From the NCBI GenBank assembly GCA_019137255.1, contig WPDH01000483.1, forward strand, positions 1 to 64,000: a DNA stretch of 64,000 bases. The letters are read 5' to 3'. How positions within the stretch are numbered: position 1 is the stretch's first letter; each line of letters begins with the position of its first letter. Shown here piece after piece: positions 35,801-47,300 of this stretch. This DNA is from Corinectria fuckeliana. Its lineage: Eukaryota; Ascomycota; Sordariomycetes; Hypocreales; Nectriaceae. Below the pieces are notes generated by a model. That model did no database searches. It was not told the origin of the DNA and worked only from the letters and a program-made list of their open reading frames with translations. The translations under genes were made by a program, and so were the position numbers.

Positions 35801-35884
35801 ATCCGCCAAGGCTCGTTGGCGGGAAGCCGGCGTGAGGCCTGTAATCGGGTGAGCTTGCCGTGAACCAACATGATCGGGATTCAT
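32833..35884 (-). CDS. Ras-like GTPase domain fused to a RasGEF (REM + CDC25 domains)
   Basis: Five exons (35884-35513, 35393-35069, 35012-34803, 34750-32979, 32922-32833) encode 922 residues. Residues 1-125 are disordered and acidic. A Ras-like domain follows, with a good P-loop (GSTGVGKT, 140-147) and LILYDVMNQDSI. The NKxD-type motif is eroded to CKCE and the DxxG switch is not evident. After a linker come a RasGEF N-terminal REM domain (about 449-575, FDDLVDRLLSMRLSRGDNNF) and a CDC25 catalytic domain (about 646-885). The latter includes LTRIDWIMFSSIRIRDFVRH, FNHVAKWV and LKLRQLNNYNGLAAVLAG, the helical-hairpin region that opens Ras. The protein ends PPKKKFPWFAK. CDC25 domains load Ras-type GTPases with GTP at membranes. 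Fungal proteins of this fused layout exist; the target is unknown. Confidence 0.92.
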
Positions 35885-36282
35885 GGTCGCAGTCTCAGCG
35901 ACTCGCAACAGAGGTGAAGGAGGACATGTGATGCCAGAGAAGCAGAGTTCGAAGTTGAAAGTTCGTGGTGGGGAAAACCGCCCGTGGAGCACTGGAGGCT
36001 AGGGGCCAAAAAGAAGAGGAATGGGAGAAGAAGGGTGGAAGAGCGGTATCTGGAGCATCGAGCACCCGACGGACACTAGGGAGACAGAAAGGCTAATGAG
36101 GGGACACCTGGAAACTGGAACAAGAGGCGGGAGGCGGGAGGCGAAAGACGGAGACGAGAACCGAGAAACGGTGACTAACAAACTTGCGAATGGAGGGAGG
36201 AGCACGGGAAAGAAAACGCCTCTTCGGCCGCGAGGCTTTTCCAACCGCCGAACAACAACCAACTCGAATCAGTTGGACCAAG

Positions 36283-36347
36283 TGCAACTGCAACTGCAAC
36301 TGCAACTAATAAGACTGGGACTGAGACCGAGACCGAGACCGAGACCT
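36283..36347. repeat. (CAACTG)n then (GAGACC)n simple repeats
   Basis: About four CAACTG units are followed by four to five GAGACC units with one GGGACT between. Confidence 0.9.
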
Positions 36348-37084
36348 GTCGCGGACCTGTCAGCGAGCTCGTCATGTCAACACCAAGGAGGCCCACAGAC
36401 GCAGACGCATCGCGGCTACTCGTACATACTATGTACAACGCCGCACGGCACTTACTTGCTGTACGAATACTGCACAATTCTGAACCCGCGGGCAGCGACG
36501 AGTTGCAGGCCGGGTTGGCGGTGTCCCTGGCGGTTCTCGACGCGAAATGCACGTCAGAGGGGTAGCATGGACAGGCCTGGGTTGGCTGGGAGGCGAAGCA
36601 GCGCTCCGGTTGGCGAGATTGGCAGGGTGACACAGATGGATAGCGGGTGTCTTGATCAAAACACGCAGCCGGCCAAGGGCATCGCGAGCTCGAGGAAGGA
36701 GAACGAACGAGCGGCGAGCAGAGGGGAGAAAGGGGTCCGGGACGTTGACCGTTGGACGTTGGACGTTGGACGGTTCGGGGTGGGATGTTGAGGGAGGAGG
36801 GGAGGAGGCTGCCGGTTAAGACGAAGAGGGCGTCGGCCTCCCACTATCGACACTAATCACCTTGCTCGTTCAGTGGGATGCTCGTGCTGGCTGGTGCCAT
36901 GGGAGCCTCAGGAAGCGGCCCGAGGGTCGTGTTCGGCCGGTGCCCAGTGCTCGTCGGAGCTGGTATCGTTGGTCCACCGGGAGAACCGAGCCTATTGCGC
37001 ATGGCGTCTGCATCGGTGTGCTCCCCAACCCCAACCCCCATGTTGCACTGCTCCAAGCGCTGTGCTGATGCCAGGGTCCTCCTG

Positions 37085-37135
37085 CGTTGGCGTTGGCGTT
37101 GGCGTTGGCGCGCACCCGATGGATGGATGGATGGA
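37085..37135. repeat. (GTTGGC)n and (GATG)n simple repeats
   Basis: Four GTTGGC units are followed after a few bases by four GATG units. Confidence 0.9.
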
Positions 37136-38573
37136 CAGGGGACGGACGGTTGGGGTCAGTGGGAGGGAGACCTGGAGGTTGGACACCAGGAGAGTTGGAG
37201 TATTAATTAGGGAACGGGCATGGGTCCGCTTGATCCTTGAACCCGACCCAATGGGCGGGAATGGGCTTTACATACGACTTCTATCCACCAACAGTCATTG
37301 CAGGCAGTCTCTGGATATGCCTCCTTCATTCTGCGAGGAACTACTTGCATACCTTGGCAATTGGGAAAGCAGGCCTCGGTACTATAGGTAGGGTAGGGGT
37401 CCAATGTAGGTTCTGCATGGACAATATCCATTTCACGTGGCAACTGATAAGGCCCCTCCCTTCCCGCGACTAGTTGCTCCCATCTTCTCGCCGTGTGTCG
37501 TCGGCTACCTACCATCCATACGGATATTGTACCATATACTGTCCCGTAATTATGTCCGGGGCTGCTGTCCGCACTCCAGGCATATCAGTATACCTAGGTA
37601 CCTATCTTATGTCGGTAGTAGGATTGATGCTCGGTGTGGAAAGCGGCATAATACGACACCTATTAGTACCCAGCTTCACTGGACACTTAGGTACCAGTCA
37701 GTTACCTGTCACGTCGCGCCTGGCGTTCTAAGCCAACTGCCCGGGTTTGGAGCTTTACTACATATGTAGGCCTAGACCTGGAACTCCACCTCCTAGAACC
37801 ACCAAAAAGCAAGCCCTCTACATACATGCCTCATCCCGCAGAGTGAACCCTAGTCGTTCATCTGCACCATGTGAATCATTCTCAGCTACCGTTCGACGTC
37901 CGCCTGTTCTCGGGCATTCTGATTAGCTCATGGGAGTGGACAGTTAGCAGCCCAGTGGTCCTGGACTTGGGGCCATCCTTGCTTCGACGAGGGTCGGACG
38001 CTCGGGGTTGTCGATCGGGACATGCTCCAGGTAGGTAACTAAATGTGACAGCGCAGCACACGAATCCCTGTCCACATAAACGCTCGTTCCCGATGCAGCA
38101 TTGTGGTTGAGGTAGGCGTCAGATAGTTGTTTGTCAACGCGAATTGCTTCATCGCAAACACCCTCCTGTGCAGTGCCTTGGGCATGCTGCACTCGTCAAG
38201 GCGAATCACCCTGCATCTGCTAGAGCCTCCTCTCACTTCTGGTTGCTCGGCGTGCTGCATCACCCCCCAAGCACGTGGGAGTTTCTCGCAACCAATCGAC
38301 ACCCTGTCACGTCGCTGCAAGAGACGCCGACAAGTGATGCGTGCCAGATCTTGCAGCAAGTCAGCCGGCACCTCGAATGGAAGAGGAGGGGGTCACTGGT
38401 GACACCATGCCACTGTTCACAGCCTGGCTCAATGAGACAGGATGAGACACCAACGACGCCCCAAGAGCCCCCCCCTCCCGCTGTACGACCTCGTCTCCCT
38501 GAGCGTATCGCCGTCCACCGTAGCCGCTTCGAGGTCAGCTGCGGGAGTGGCTTGCAGGAGAGTGCAGGAGGGT

Positions 38574-38768
38574 TCAGCGGATCTGCAAAGTCCACGAGGT
38601 CTGGCCTTTGTTTTCGCAGTCGATGACCCTCTTTACGTTCTCGCCGTGCTTGTGTCCCAGCTCAAGGGTTCTTTGGATCGACGACTGCTTCTTCAGCTCT
38701 GTCTCTCGGCTGGATCGGCTTGGCAATCCTCCTCTATGCTTTTCTACCGGAACCTTGGTAGAAACCAT
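38574..38768 (-). CDS. Possible small gene, 64 aa, unrecognised
   Basis: An ATG-started frame of 64 residues begins MVSTKVPVEKHRGGLPSRSS and is rich in Lys, Glu and Arg. Codons favour AAG, GAG, ATC and C-ending forms, as in neighbouring real genes, unlike the other short frames of this spacer. There is no intron, signal peptide or hydrophobic helix. It could be a small basic protein, one exon of a larger gene, or chance. No family is recognised. Confidence 0.3.
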   Translation of the reverse strand: MVSTKVPVEKHRGGLPSRSSRETELKKQSSIQRTLELGHKHGENVKRVIDCENKGQTSWTLQIR

Positions 38769-40626
38769 GATTCTGCTGCTTGCTGACGGCCGGCGCGCCG
38801 GTTTGGCTCCGGCACCTTAAGTTAGCTCGCGATATGCTACGGATACCGCTTTCGTACATCTCCGCGCGGGGCTGCGAACGGTCTCCACAGCGGCCGGCAG
38901 GTTCGTCCGCAAGTCACCAATTGTCTCGACTTGCACGACCGCTTGAATCCATGCCATGGCACTCGCGCGGCCATAGTGGACGGCCTATAGGCGTGGGAGT
39001 TGTTAGTCGCTTAAACAAAGTTCACAGGACCCTCTCTAATAAATATATCTGCCTCTGGGCGATCGGCAAGACGGAATACTAGGCATGGATCAACGGAAGC
39101 CACCCGCATACCAGCCCACGACGTCCGAGAACAACAAAGCCACAAGTATCCGCGTTGCCTTAGAGTCAAAGCGGCCCGCAATACTGGAATCTAGGGTTGA
39201 TGCTGATTGAAGGATCTGCCCACCTCATCAGATGAACTGCGGCAACATGTGCCTTCTTTACGGACTCCCCGCTAGGTAAACAGACGACCGATTCCACCAC
39301 GTCTACACAATGCCCAACAATACCGTCCTCTTACCTCACTAGCCGCGATGTTGATCGATAGTCTGTCTCTTGAGTCGTGCCACATTCCCGCTGCGAGGGC
39401 TGACTGTTCCCGGACCGGCGGCGCACGAGCCTTCCGGTCAAAGTAGCCACCCGCGAGGCATAATGACTATCGGCGGCGTGAGCTTATTCCCCGCGGCTAG
39501 TGCGCTCAGAGAACTAGATCTCCTCGGAGTTGGTTCTCCTTTCTTCCGTCCTCCCAATCCATCACTTTGAGGTTGTAGAGTTAAGACCTAATCTACATGT
39601 GCCAGGGATGGTAACGCAACTTCGTTGCTGCTGGAAGCATGATTGACCACAAATCGTCTGACACGGTTTGTGAGAACTCGTGCAATTCTTTGGTTTGAAA
39701 GGACATGGCTATGTTGATTGTAAAGCCACAGAGGTATTAAGGTTCCGTGCTTTCAGCCCAACAATGGGATTCCCATTCCAGACAGCAGCTGGCCTTTCCC
39801 GACCAGGTGCCGTGACAGAGTCAGTTCCGATCCCCAGTCCGAAGCCTCTCCCCTTTGATCGAGTTCCAATAGACGCACACGGCGCTAGGGCTTTTGTATT
39901 CGTCGTCTCTCGCCCCGGCTTGACCCAACTCGTCCGAGACAATGAACACAGATAGATCCTCTAGCCTAGGCCAATTCTGTGAAATTATCCAAAACCTCAG
40001 CCGTGGATGTGGATATGGTGCTCGCAGTAATACAATAAACTGGCAGGAACTTGGTTTCAGATTGTTCCCGGAATCATCATTCCTTGCACAGTTACATACG
40101 GAATTGTTAGCATCTCCGCCACCATGTCCTATTAGAAGAACTGCCATCTCCGGCCATCAGTAATCATGACAATTGTCTCGAGCGATTCGGCCGGACCGCT
40201 TCCGCGTGCTACCCTCTCGAGGACTCAAGTACGCTATGTCCGCCCAAAGTTAGGCAAACAGCCGGCCATCGATAGATCTAGTAACGAATTCATACTTTAC
40301 GCCCAGTGGGCCAGGCGTCGTGCGTCTTCTGTGATGGGCCTACCGGGAAAATAGAGTTGCAACCGTGGATGAATCGTGTCTTGCGCTGGGCCATTGGTTT
40401 CCTATATCTTCCTTTCGTTCTCTCTCGGTTGACAGTTTCTCGACTACAGAACATACTTGTGTTTCCTGCCCAGCCACACCATTTAGAGAAGTAGTATCAG
40501 GTCTTTTGAGAACTACATTACACAACGGCTTCTGGTTCTGCGGCCTGCATCTCTAGCACTCTTGGGTAATACTCCCTCGAACATCCTCAAACTCTTCCTT
40601 ACTTTATTATCTTCTATTTCCCCATT
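38769..40626. other. Gene-free spacer, upstream of the disordered protein
   Basis: No supported gene. The last 70 bases before the ATG at 40627 are pyrimidine-rich, like other leaders here. Confidence 0.5.
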
Positions 40627-41877
40627 ATGATCACTATGGCCCCCCCAGCCGATGCCGCTCTTGATGACCAGAAGACGGTCCTCGTAGCCAACTCCAACAC
40701 CACCATGAACACCACCACCACCAAGCCAAAGAACAGACCCAAGTCCTTGACCCTATCACCATTTGATCCCAGCGAGTTGAGCCATAAGCTGTCCACGGTG
40801 ACATCAGATCAAGATGATGACTCCGCCGACTCAACGTCGTCCGCATCCGAGCTTTCGCCCAAGGACAACATATCCAAGAACACCACGCCGTCTCCAAAGA
40901 CCACGGTGGCCAAGGAATCGTCCCCAAAGTTTCCCAAGCAAGGCTCCGCGCCAGCATCTCGCCGCAGCAGCATCTTCCATCACTTCTCCATCAAGGGATC
41001 CAACTATGACGCTCAGAAGGATGACGAAAGCATCGCCCCAAGGCCTGCCCCCTACCGACACGTTCCCAAGAATGCGGCGGCTCAGTTCGCAAGGACGACT
41101 ACGGTTGCGCCTCTCGCCGAAAAGGCCACCGTCGCCAAGCAGGTCAAGTCTCCCGGGCCTGGCAATGTGAGCAACGGCACCATGTCGCTCCAGGAGTACA
41201 ACAGGCAGTCCCGGAGAACTCAGAGCCTCTGCAACGGTAAGCCGCATGACCGCAACGGCAACCCGTTCCCTCTTACGGTGCTTGAAAGCACTGCTGAGGA
41301 AGACGAGGCGGGTTCACTCTCTTCGAGGCTCTCCCTGCAGCCGCATCAGCTGCGAGGCTTTGACCTGGCCAACGAAATGGCCCGAAGAATGAGCACTGGC
41401 AATATGAGGGGACAGCAGGTGCAGCAAGGAGGTGTCGTGGAAGTCCTGCCTCCTGCTGTCGTCCGCAACGAGCGCAACGATACCACTAGCATGGCCGTAT
41501 TTCGACCAGGATCTATCAGTTCTGCTGATAACAAATCTCCATTCTATGTGAGCAGTGGTCCCACGACTCCCTTCAAGCAAGAGTTTGACCAGGACTCGCC
41601 CGGGCGACGGACCTCGGAGACGCCCTCCAGCTCCTCGCGCAGGGGAAGTGTGGTGATGAATCCTCAGCGCGCATCGGTCGTGGACATGTATCGGGTGGAC
41701 TGGTCGCAAAGCGATCAGTCGAAGCGCAAGAGGGACTCGAGGTGGAGCGTCATGCGAGACCGGATAGGCAGCGTGAGCAAGTCCAGCGACAGAAAGGAGT
41801 CGGCGTCTACTGAGTCCGTTGACCCGTCGTCTCCAGACTCGCCAAAGTCTGGATTCCTGGGGAGGTTTAAGTTGTAG
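40627..41877 (+). CDS. Ser/Thr-rich disordered protein, unrecognised (416 aa)
   Basis: A single exon encodes 416 residues, almost all low-complexity Ser, Thr, Pro, Lys and Asp. Short ordered-looking motifs occur: SRRSSIFHHFSIKGSNY (about 112-128), SLQEYNRQSRRTQSL, FDLANEMARRMSTGN (about 245), VVDMYRVDWSQSDQSKRKRD (about 355) and the C-terminal SGFLGRFKL. Many RxxS sites suggest phosphorylation by basophilic kinases. No domain, membrane segment or signal peptide is seen. A second in-frame ATG at codon 4 is a possible start. The length and codon bias make it a real gene. Its function is not inferable. Confidence 0.8.
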   Translation: MITMAPPADAALDDQKTVLVANSNTTMNTTTTKPKNRPKSLTLSPFDPSELSHKLSTVTSDQDDDSADSTSSASELSPKDNISKNTTPSPKTTVAKESSPKFPKQGSAPASRRSSIFHHFSIKGSNYDAQKDDESIAPRPAPYRHVPKNAAAQFARTTTVAPLAEKATVAKQVKSPGPGNVSNGTMSLQEYNRQSRRTQSLCNGKPHDRNGNPFPLTVLESTAEEDEAGSLSSRLSLQPHQLRGFDLANEMARRMSTGNMRGQQVQQGGVVEVLPPAVVRNERNDTTSMAVFRPGSISSADNKSPFYVSSGPTTPFKQEFDQDSPGRRTSETPSSSSRRGSVVMNPQRASVVDMYRVDWSQSDQSKRKRDSRWSVMRDRIGSVSKSSDRKESASTESVDPSSPDSPKSGFLGRFKL

Positions 41878-42093
41878 GAACAATCAAATAATCAGGCTAT
41901 GCAAGGGAAATTGTAAAGATGGTGGAGTGGGAACACCAATGATTAGCATAATAAACAAACTTACCTTCCATCAAAAGGAAACAAGTCTCATTATCATTAA
42001 CTACTCTCGAAATATGTCTTTTGTACAAAGTGGCCTTGAGCACAAGCTTCGTTCTATGGGACCAGCCATTATCCCGAAACTTGGTCGTGGCGC

Positions 42094-42910
42094 TCATCGC
42101 TTATCCTCGGCCATCAAGCGCTCGATCAGGTTGGTATCGTCCTGTGCCAGCTGCTGCCGCAACAGGTCTGTAACGTCTGGCCCGGAACTGTCCGTGTTGA
42201 TGATGTGCAGAATCAGCTCCGAATACTCACGGATGGCGTCGCCCTCCTCGCCGTGGGCGCGCCGAGCCCTGCGAAGGGCCTCCTTGCCGTTCTGTATCCC
42301 GATGTCGTGGTTCCATGCCTCCTTCTTAGGGGGCAGGCCCTTGAGCAGCGAGGCTGGGATGGCGTGTTTCTTGGCTTCGGGGTCTTGGGGCGGGAGGGTT
42401 GCGGCGTGGATCCGGAGGAGCTGGTTGGGGAGCAAGGGGTACTTCTGGAAGAGGAGGCGGAGCTTGTCGGAGGATTCGAGGGCGCGGAAGGGGTCCGTCG
42501 GGTCGGCGGAAGCGGGTTTGGGCTCGGGGGCCTGCGGTTGCGAGGATGCGGGCTTGGGTTGAGGCTCGGGGTCGGGAGGGTGGTTTTCGCGATGGATCTT
42601 GTTGCATGCGACGGAGCAGCTTGGACACAGTCAGCTTCGGACCCAGAGGAAGAGAGCTGTTTGTGGCTGACACTCACTATGGAAGATAGCATCGTGGGCA
42701 CTTGTACTTGGGCGCGTTCACATCGCACACGCCGCAAAGCGAGGGCGTGGGCGCTGGCGTTGGCGCGCTATCGGCATCACCATCAGCACCAGCGCCTTCG
42801 GGCACGGCATCATCAGCCTGGGCAGCCGGCCCCGGAGCCACAGCAACATCAACAGCCTGTAACAACTCCGGCTGGTCTGGTTCACCCTGGTTGTCGAGCG
42901 CTGTCGACAT
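42094..42910 (-). CDS. HIT-type zinc finger protein, Hit1/ZNHIT3-like
   Basis: Two exons (42910-42678, 42619-42094) encode 252 residues. I start at the ATG of MSTALDNQ. After an Ala/Pro-rich lead, a zf-HIT finger spans residues 58-91 with ligands C59, C62, C71, C74, C79, C83, H87 and H91; the intron falls inside it, just before Cys79. The C-terminal part (about 115-252) is helical and charged, ending IERLMAEDKR. HIT fingers of the Hit1/ZNHIT3 type help assemble box C/D snoRNPs in the nucleus. The protein is longer than yeast Hit1, mainly from the low-complexity region after the finger. It is divergent with NFU1. Confidence 0.85.
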
Positions 42911-43334
42911 GGCCCTCTTGAAACGAAACGATTGCAACAAAAAGAATGATGGTGGTGGGTTTTCTCGTCTCTCGTGCGCTCACTCAGAAAAATGCCCCGC
43001 GCGTCATTCTATCAGTTGGCAGTTTGGTTTGTTTGGAGATTGGGTTGAAGTCGGAAAAAAGAAACATGTGGGTCCCGTTGGCTCGGCACTTGGCGCATTT
43101 GCCTGCCCTTGCATCATCAGTGGCCCAGGCATTACTAATGCTCGGGCCTATCACGGCTGCAACGGCTACTCCAACCGAACAAGTCGGCGGCGAAAAGTCG
43201 AGAGCCGAGCACGCCAACGACTTCTTCGTCTTCTTCTCTTTCAAGAGGCATTTTGTTGACCTAGTCCCGTCCTACACCTGTGCACCTTCTCTTCACGCCC
43301 TCTCCCCTCCAGCATCTACAGATCAACCGTCACA
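42911..43334. promoter_or_regulatory. Shared divergent promoter of the HIT-finger gene (-) and NFU1 (+)
   Basis: Only 424 bp separate two ATGs that point away from each other, so both transcripts start here. The NFU1-proximal 80 bases are pyrimidine-rich. No TATA box is obvious. Confidence 0.55.
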
Positions 43335-44315
43335 ATGACTTTCTCACGAGCACCCCGACTCGTCCCCCGGGTTCTCGCCTCCGTCCCCCGGCCCCTCGCC
43401 GAAACGCCCATTCGAGCAGCGCCGGGATGGACTCGCCCGCTGAGTACCCGATCCCGTCTCCCAGCCGTCAGTGTCGCTCGGCCGCAGGCCTACGCACCGA
43501 GTCGACCAGCTGTGCCTGGTCTCGCCGGTGTCGGCAGCGGCGTCCGCACCATCTTCATCCAGACCGAGAACACCCCGAATCCAGATGCGCTCAAGTTCCT
43601 ACCGAACCACCGGGTTGTCCCCGAGGAGATCCAGACGCCCTTCATCGAGTATCTCAACCCCAGGTCAACGATCGCACCGCCGTACCCCTCGCCGCTGGCC
43701 GCCAAGCTCATGAACATTGACGGCATCACGGCCGTCTTCTACGGCGCCGACTTCATCACCGTCACTAAAGCCGCCGACGCCAACTGGGCGCACGTTCGCC
43801 CTGAGATCTTCGCCCTCATCACCGAGGCCATCACGGCGGGCGAGACTATCGTGACCATCGCCGAGCGTAAGGAGGGCGAGGCTGCCCATGAGATCGAAGA
43901 GGACAGTCTGGCGTACAACGAGGATGACAGCGAGGTTGTCGGCATGATCAAAGAGCTGCTGGAGACGCGCATCCGGCCCGCGATTCAAGAGGACGGTGGT
44001 GATATCGACTTTCGAGGCTTTGATGACGAGGGATACGTGCTTCTCAAGCTACGAGGCGCCTGCCGTACCTGTGACTCGAGCACCGTCACCCTGAAGAACG
44101 GCATCGAGGGCATGCTGATGCATTACGTATGTTGTTTCCTCTTACTGAATCTCTGTGTGTCGCGTCGAGAAAATATACTAACAATCCGCCAGATTGAGGA
44201 GGTCAAGGGAGTCAAGCAGGTGTTGGATCAAGAGGAGGAGATTGCGTTACGGGAGTTCGAAAAGTTCGAGGAGAAGCTGAAGCTGCAGAAGGGCGCGGCT
44301 GCCTCGACTGGTTAG
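43335..44315 (+). CDS. NFU1: Mitochondrial iron-sulfur cluster scaffold Nfu1
   Basis: Two exons (43335-44126, 44193-44315) encode 304 residues. An Arg/Pro-rich presequence (about 1-70) is followed by the Nfu N-terminal domain (about 71-160, IQTENTPNPDALKFLPNHR). The NifU-like C-terminal domain (about 195-275) carries the cluster-binding CxxC as Cys243 and Cys246 (GACRTCDSS) and IQEDGGDIDFRGF. Nfu1 passes 4Fe-4S clusters to proteins such as lipoyl synthase and respiratory subunits in the matrix. The 66-bp intron has consensus ends (GTATGT, CCAG) and a CTAAC branch site but is a multiple of three with no stop. Retention would insert 22 mostly hydrophobic residues. Confidence 0.95.
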   Translation: MTFSRAPRLVPRVLASVPRPLAETPIRAAPGWTRPLSTRSRLPAVSVARPQAYAPSRPAVPGLAGVGSGVRTIFIQTENTPNPDALKFLPNHRVVPEEIQTPFIEYLNPRSTIAPPYPSPLAAKLMNIDGITAVFYGADFITVTKAADANWAHVRPEIFALITEAITAGETIVTIAERKEGEAAHEIEEDSLAYNEDDSEVVGMIKELLETRIRPAIQEDGGDIDFRGFDDEGYVLLKLRGACRTCDSSTVTLKNGIEGMLMHYVCCFLLLNLCVSRRENILTIRQIEEVKGVKQVLDQEEEIALREFEKFEEKLKLQKGAAASTG

Positions 44316-47300
44316 AGGAAACGGATTTTCCCTCTTGAAGTTATCTATAATAGCTGGCGGAAACCTCATGATACCCACGAATACTCACACCCTCTGCTAC
44401 TAAGCACACCAACTGATTCCTTCTGTCCGCTGATCAATTGAGTCAAGCTTTACTTCGTGCTGGCCCGTGCATCACCGTAATAACTGCGATGAAATCAAAG
44501 CCCCCCCCATCCCCAATGAAGATTGTACTGCAGAGACCGCTCATCCGTAATATATACCGAGTTATCCTAGACAAAAGATATGCCTATGCCCCTACGTCAC
44601 CTCCGTCGCCCGGTGTGGCGTCCCCCTGACCGGATTGAGGGGCAACGAGGCGTGCGAACTTTAACGACCCCGGGTGAAAATGGCCAACTTACTGGGCACG
44701 TCCGTCCTCCAATTCGACAATTCCAGCAGGGTTGTCTGCGGCCCTATGTAGCATCGTTGGGTACGCAGTGCAACTCCCCATTCCGGCGGACCGCAGCCAC
44801 CACCATGGCACTTTTGAGGTCTCGTGCTTCTCTGTCACTGCAAGTGTGCGGGACCAGCGGGAAACAAACGTCTGACATGGAGTTACATGGCGGATTGATA
44901 CGAATCCCAGCCGTCGGGACACTTGGGTGTACGGGACGTGCCGCGCAAGAGAAATGTGAAAGGTGAGAGAGTCTAAGGAGAGTTGTCCTGGACGCGTTGA
45001 CGGTTCCTCCCATGGAGCTTTACAAAAGCCTTGGGTCTTGCTGTCCCGTCCCTGCTGGTTGGCACCGTTGCTGTGCCACACGTACGCACTCGCGAACGCG
45101 GGGATACTAGATTAGACCAGAGCAAGCGTCTTGCAAGGAGGCGTGCATTTCGGGGCTGGCGGATGATGCTGCACCTCGTACTCTCAAGTACTGTTTTCGG
45201 GGGTCCACGAATGAGGCGAAATCCGGGGTAATCCCCCGCTGCGACTGACACCCAATTGAACGGCCAATGGCGGGGTACCTCCACTTCTTACCACGGGCTT
45301 CCTTGCCCTCCTTGAACTTGCATTTCTAGGACTAACTTGTCGAGCGCGAGCGACATCTGCAACAGTGGGAGAAGCTAGGCGAGCCCAGCTAGCTAGAGGT
45401 CTTACTGGCCTTTTCAACACTCCAATAAGGCTCCGCAGAAACCCACTCAAGTTAATTGTTACTTGCTGTGTAACCCGTGGCAAGAAGCCCTCATGCATCC
45501 TAGTGTCAGATCGACGCTCCAGCCCACTAGAGACAACGGCAAACCCCTAGCGGCTTGAAGACAAGTTCCAGAGGGGATCTCGATAGAAAATGACAACCCG
45601 TTGAGTTTCGTTGCGGGCAATTGATATTAAAGGATGTGGCCACGATGCCTGTAATAACCTTGCCTCATCGCACATGAGAAATGAAAACCCCTAGTAAGAC
45701 TACGCGAAACAAGACCAAACAACTGCATGGTCTCAGCCTTGAACATCGTGGCGTTAGGCGTTGCCGTTCTTCCATCTCGCCGCCAACTGTCTATCCTCCA
45801 TTTCAACGTTGGTAGTCAAGCAACGCCACTTGCTCGCAATGTCGGTTGAATCTAGAAAGGAGGGGTAAACGTTACAGACTCTACGCGGCCGCGCATCGAT
45901 TGATGCACATGTCACGCGCGGTACTTTCGGGGATTGTCTTAGGAGATAACCCCTAAAGTCCCTTCTTGGTTATATCTAGGCTTGGCTCATGATGCTGGGT
46001 GAGGCTCTCGCCCAGTGCATTATGGCGTCGTGCGGTGAGAAGGGCCGGCCTGAAGCTGGGAATAAATGGCTGTTAGATGGCGGCTACCGAGAGGTACAAG
46101 TGCAGGGTGTGTTCAAGGTTACTAAATGAGGCACAGGCGCATGGCGCACAAGGCCCGAAGAGTGAAGATCGAGTGGGCGAATTTCGTAACCCCGGGGTAT
46201 CAGGCCTGCATGTCATCGTGAAGCATGCATGGGTCAATACCAGGGTGAAAATCTAGATGCGAGATGCGAGGCATCAACGATTGAAAACTTTGCGGTACTT
46301 CGACGAGCGGGCATGGCTCATGTGGCCTCCCAAGCTTGCGTCATGAAGCACAGACCGTTTTGCATCAAAGCTGTCACGGTGTGAATATTCAGTGATCAAA
46401 CGTCATCCGGGAAGGGTAGCAAGGGCGAACATGGTCGACAAGGTTACACAAACTTGGACGTGTCTGCAAGCTGAGGAAGATCATTGCCATATGTGGCGCT
46501 TAACGCTTTTTCCGACAGGGCAAGTCAAGCCGCGTGCAAACCTCCAAGGAGTAGGTGCCAGGTTGGGATTTTCAGGTCATTGACAGGGTCAGTGAGAAGC
46601 CGGCTGTGCATCGCGCAACGTGCGCAGGGCACGGCTGTCAAGCTGTGTTCCCTGAAAGTGCACTGTGGAAATATTGCAGGGTTCGCTTACACGATAGAGA
46701 TGTTGTTTGCTGAAATTGGCAACAGCAGCATCGGCCATCCATGCAGTAAATCCTAGTAGCCCGGGCACCTGTGCCGGAGAAGGCGCCCCTGTCACTAGAC
46801 GCAAGGCATTCCGACTGAGGAGTAATAAGTGGTTTCCGCCACCCCGCTGCTGATGTCGAACGATTATGATGATGAATATGGTGGGGATGACGATGCTGGC
46901 AAGACCGCTTTCACTCTTGAATCTTCCACGCACCACGACGGCTCACGAGCGCTTTGCACAGTGTAGAGGTGGAACTGTTGGCACGGTGACATCAGGGCCA
47001 ATGACGATTCCGCTACATCATGTGGATTAGAAGAGCACCTCGCGACGGGGCTTTCGTCCATACTTAGGGATGCGGAGGACACCGCTCCAGGATGCTGAGT
47101 GTGGCTGAGATGCAATGGCGGGGTGTTCTTCAGTCTGCCGGCATGGTTCGAGGAGGGGCGGGAACATGTTGGCCTGGCGCCTGTTGGGCCGTAGGTAACG
47201 TGAAGACAAACGGCTTGCCAAACCAGACTGTTGCACCCTGCAGTTTTGGTTCCCAAGACCGACGACCTCGTCCACGATGATTACCTTTAGAACTTCCAAG

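Larger units (their letters stand above)
35885..38573. other. Gene-free spacer with simple repeats
   Basis: No coding frame stands out on either strand. The stretch contains several short tandem arrays (36283-36347, 36756-36780, 37085-37135) and an exact TACCTAGGTA palindrome at 37591-37600. Its first part is the promoter side of the RasGEF gene. Confidence 0.5.
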
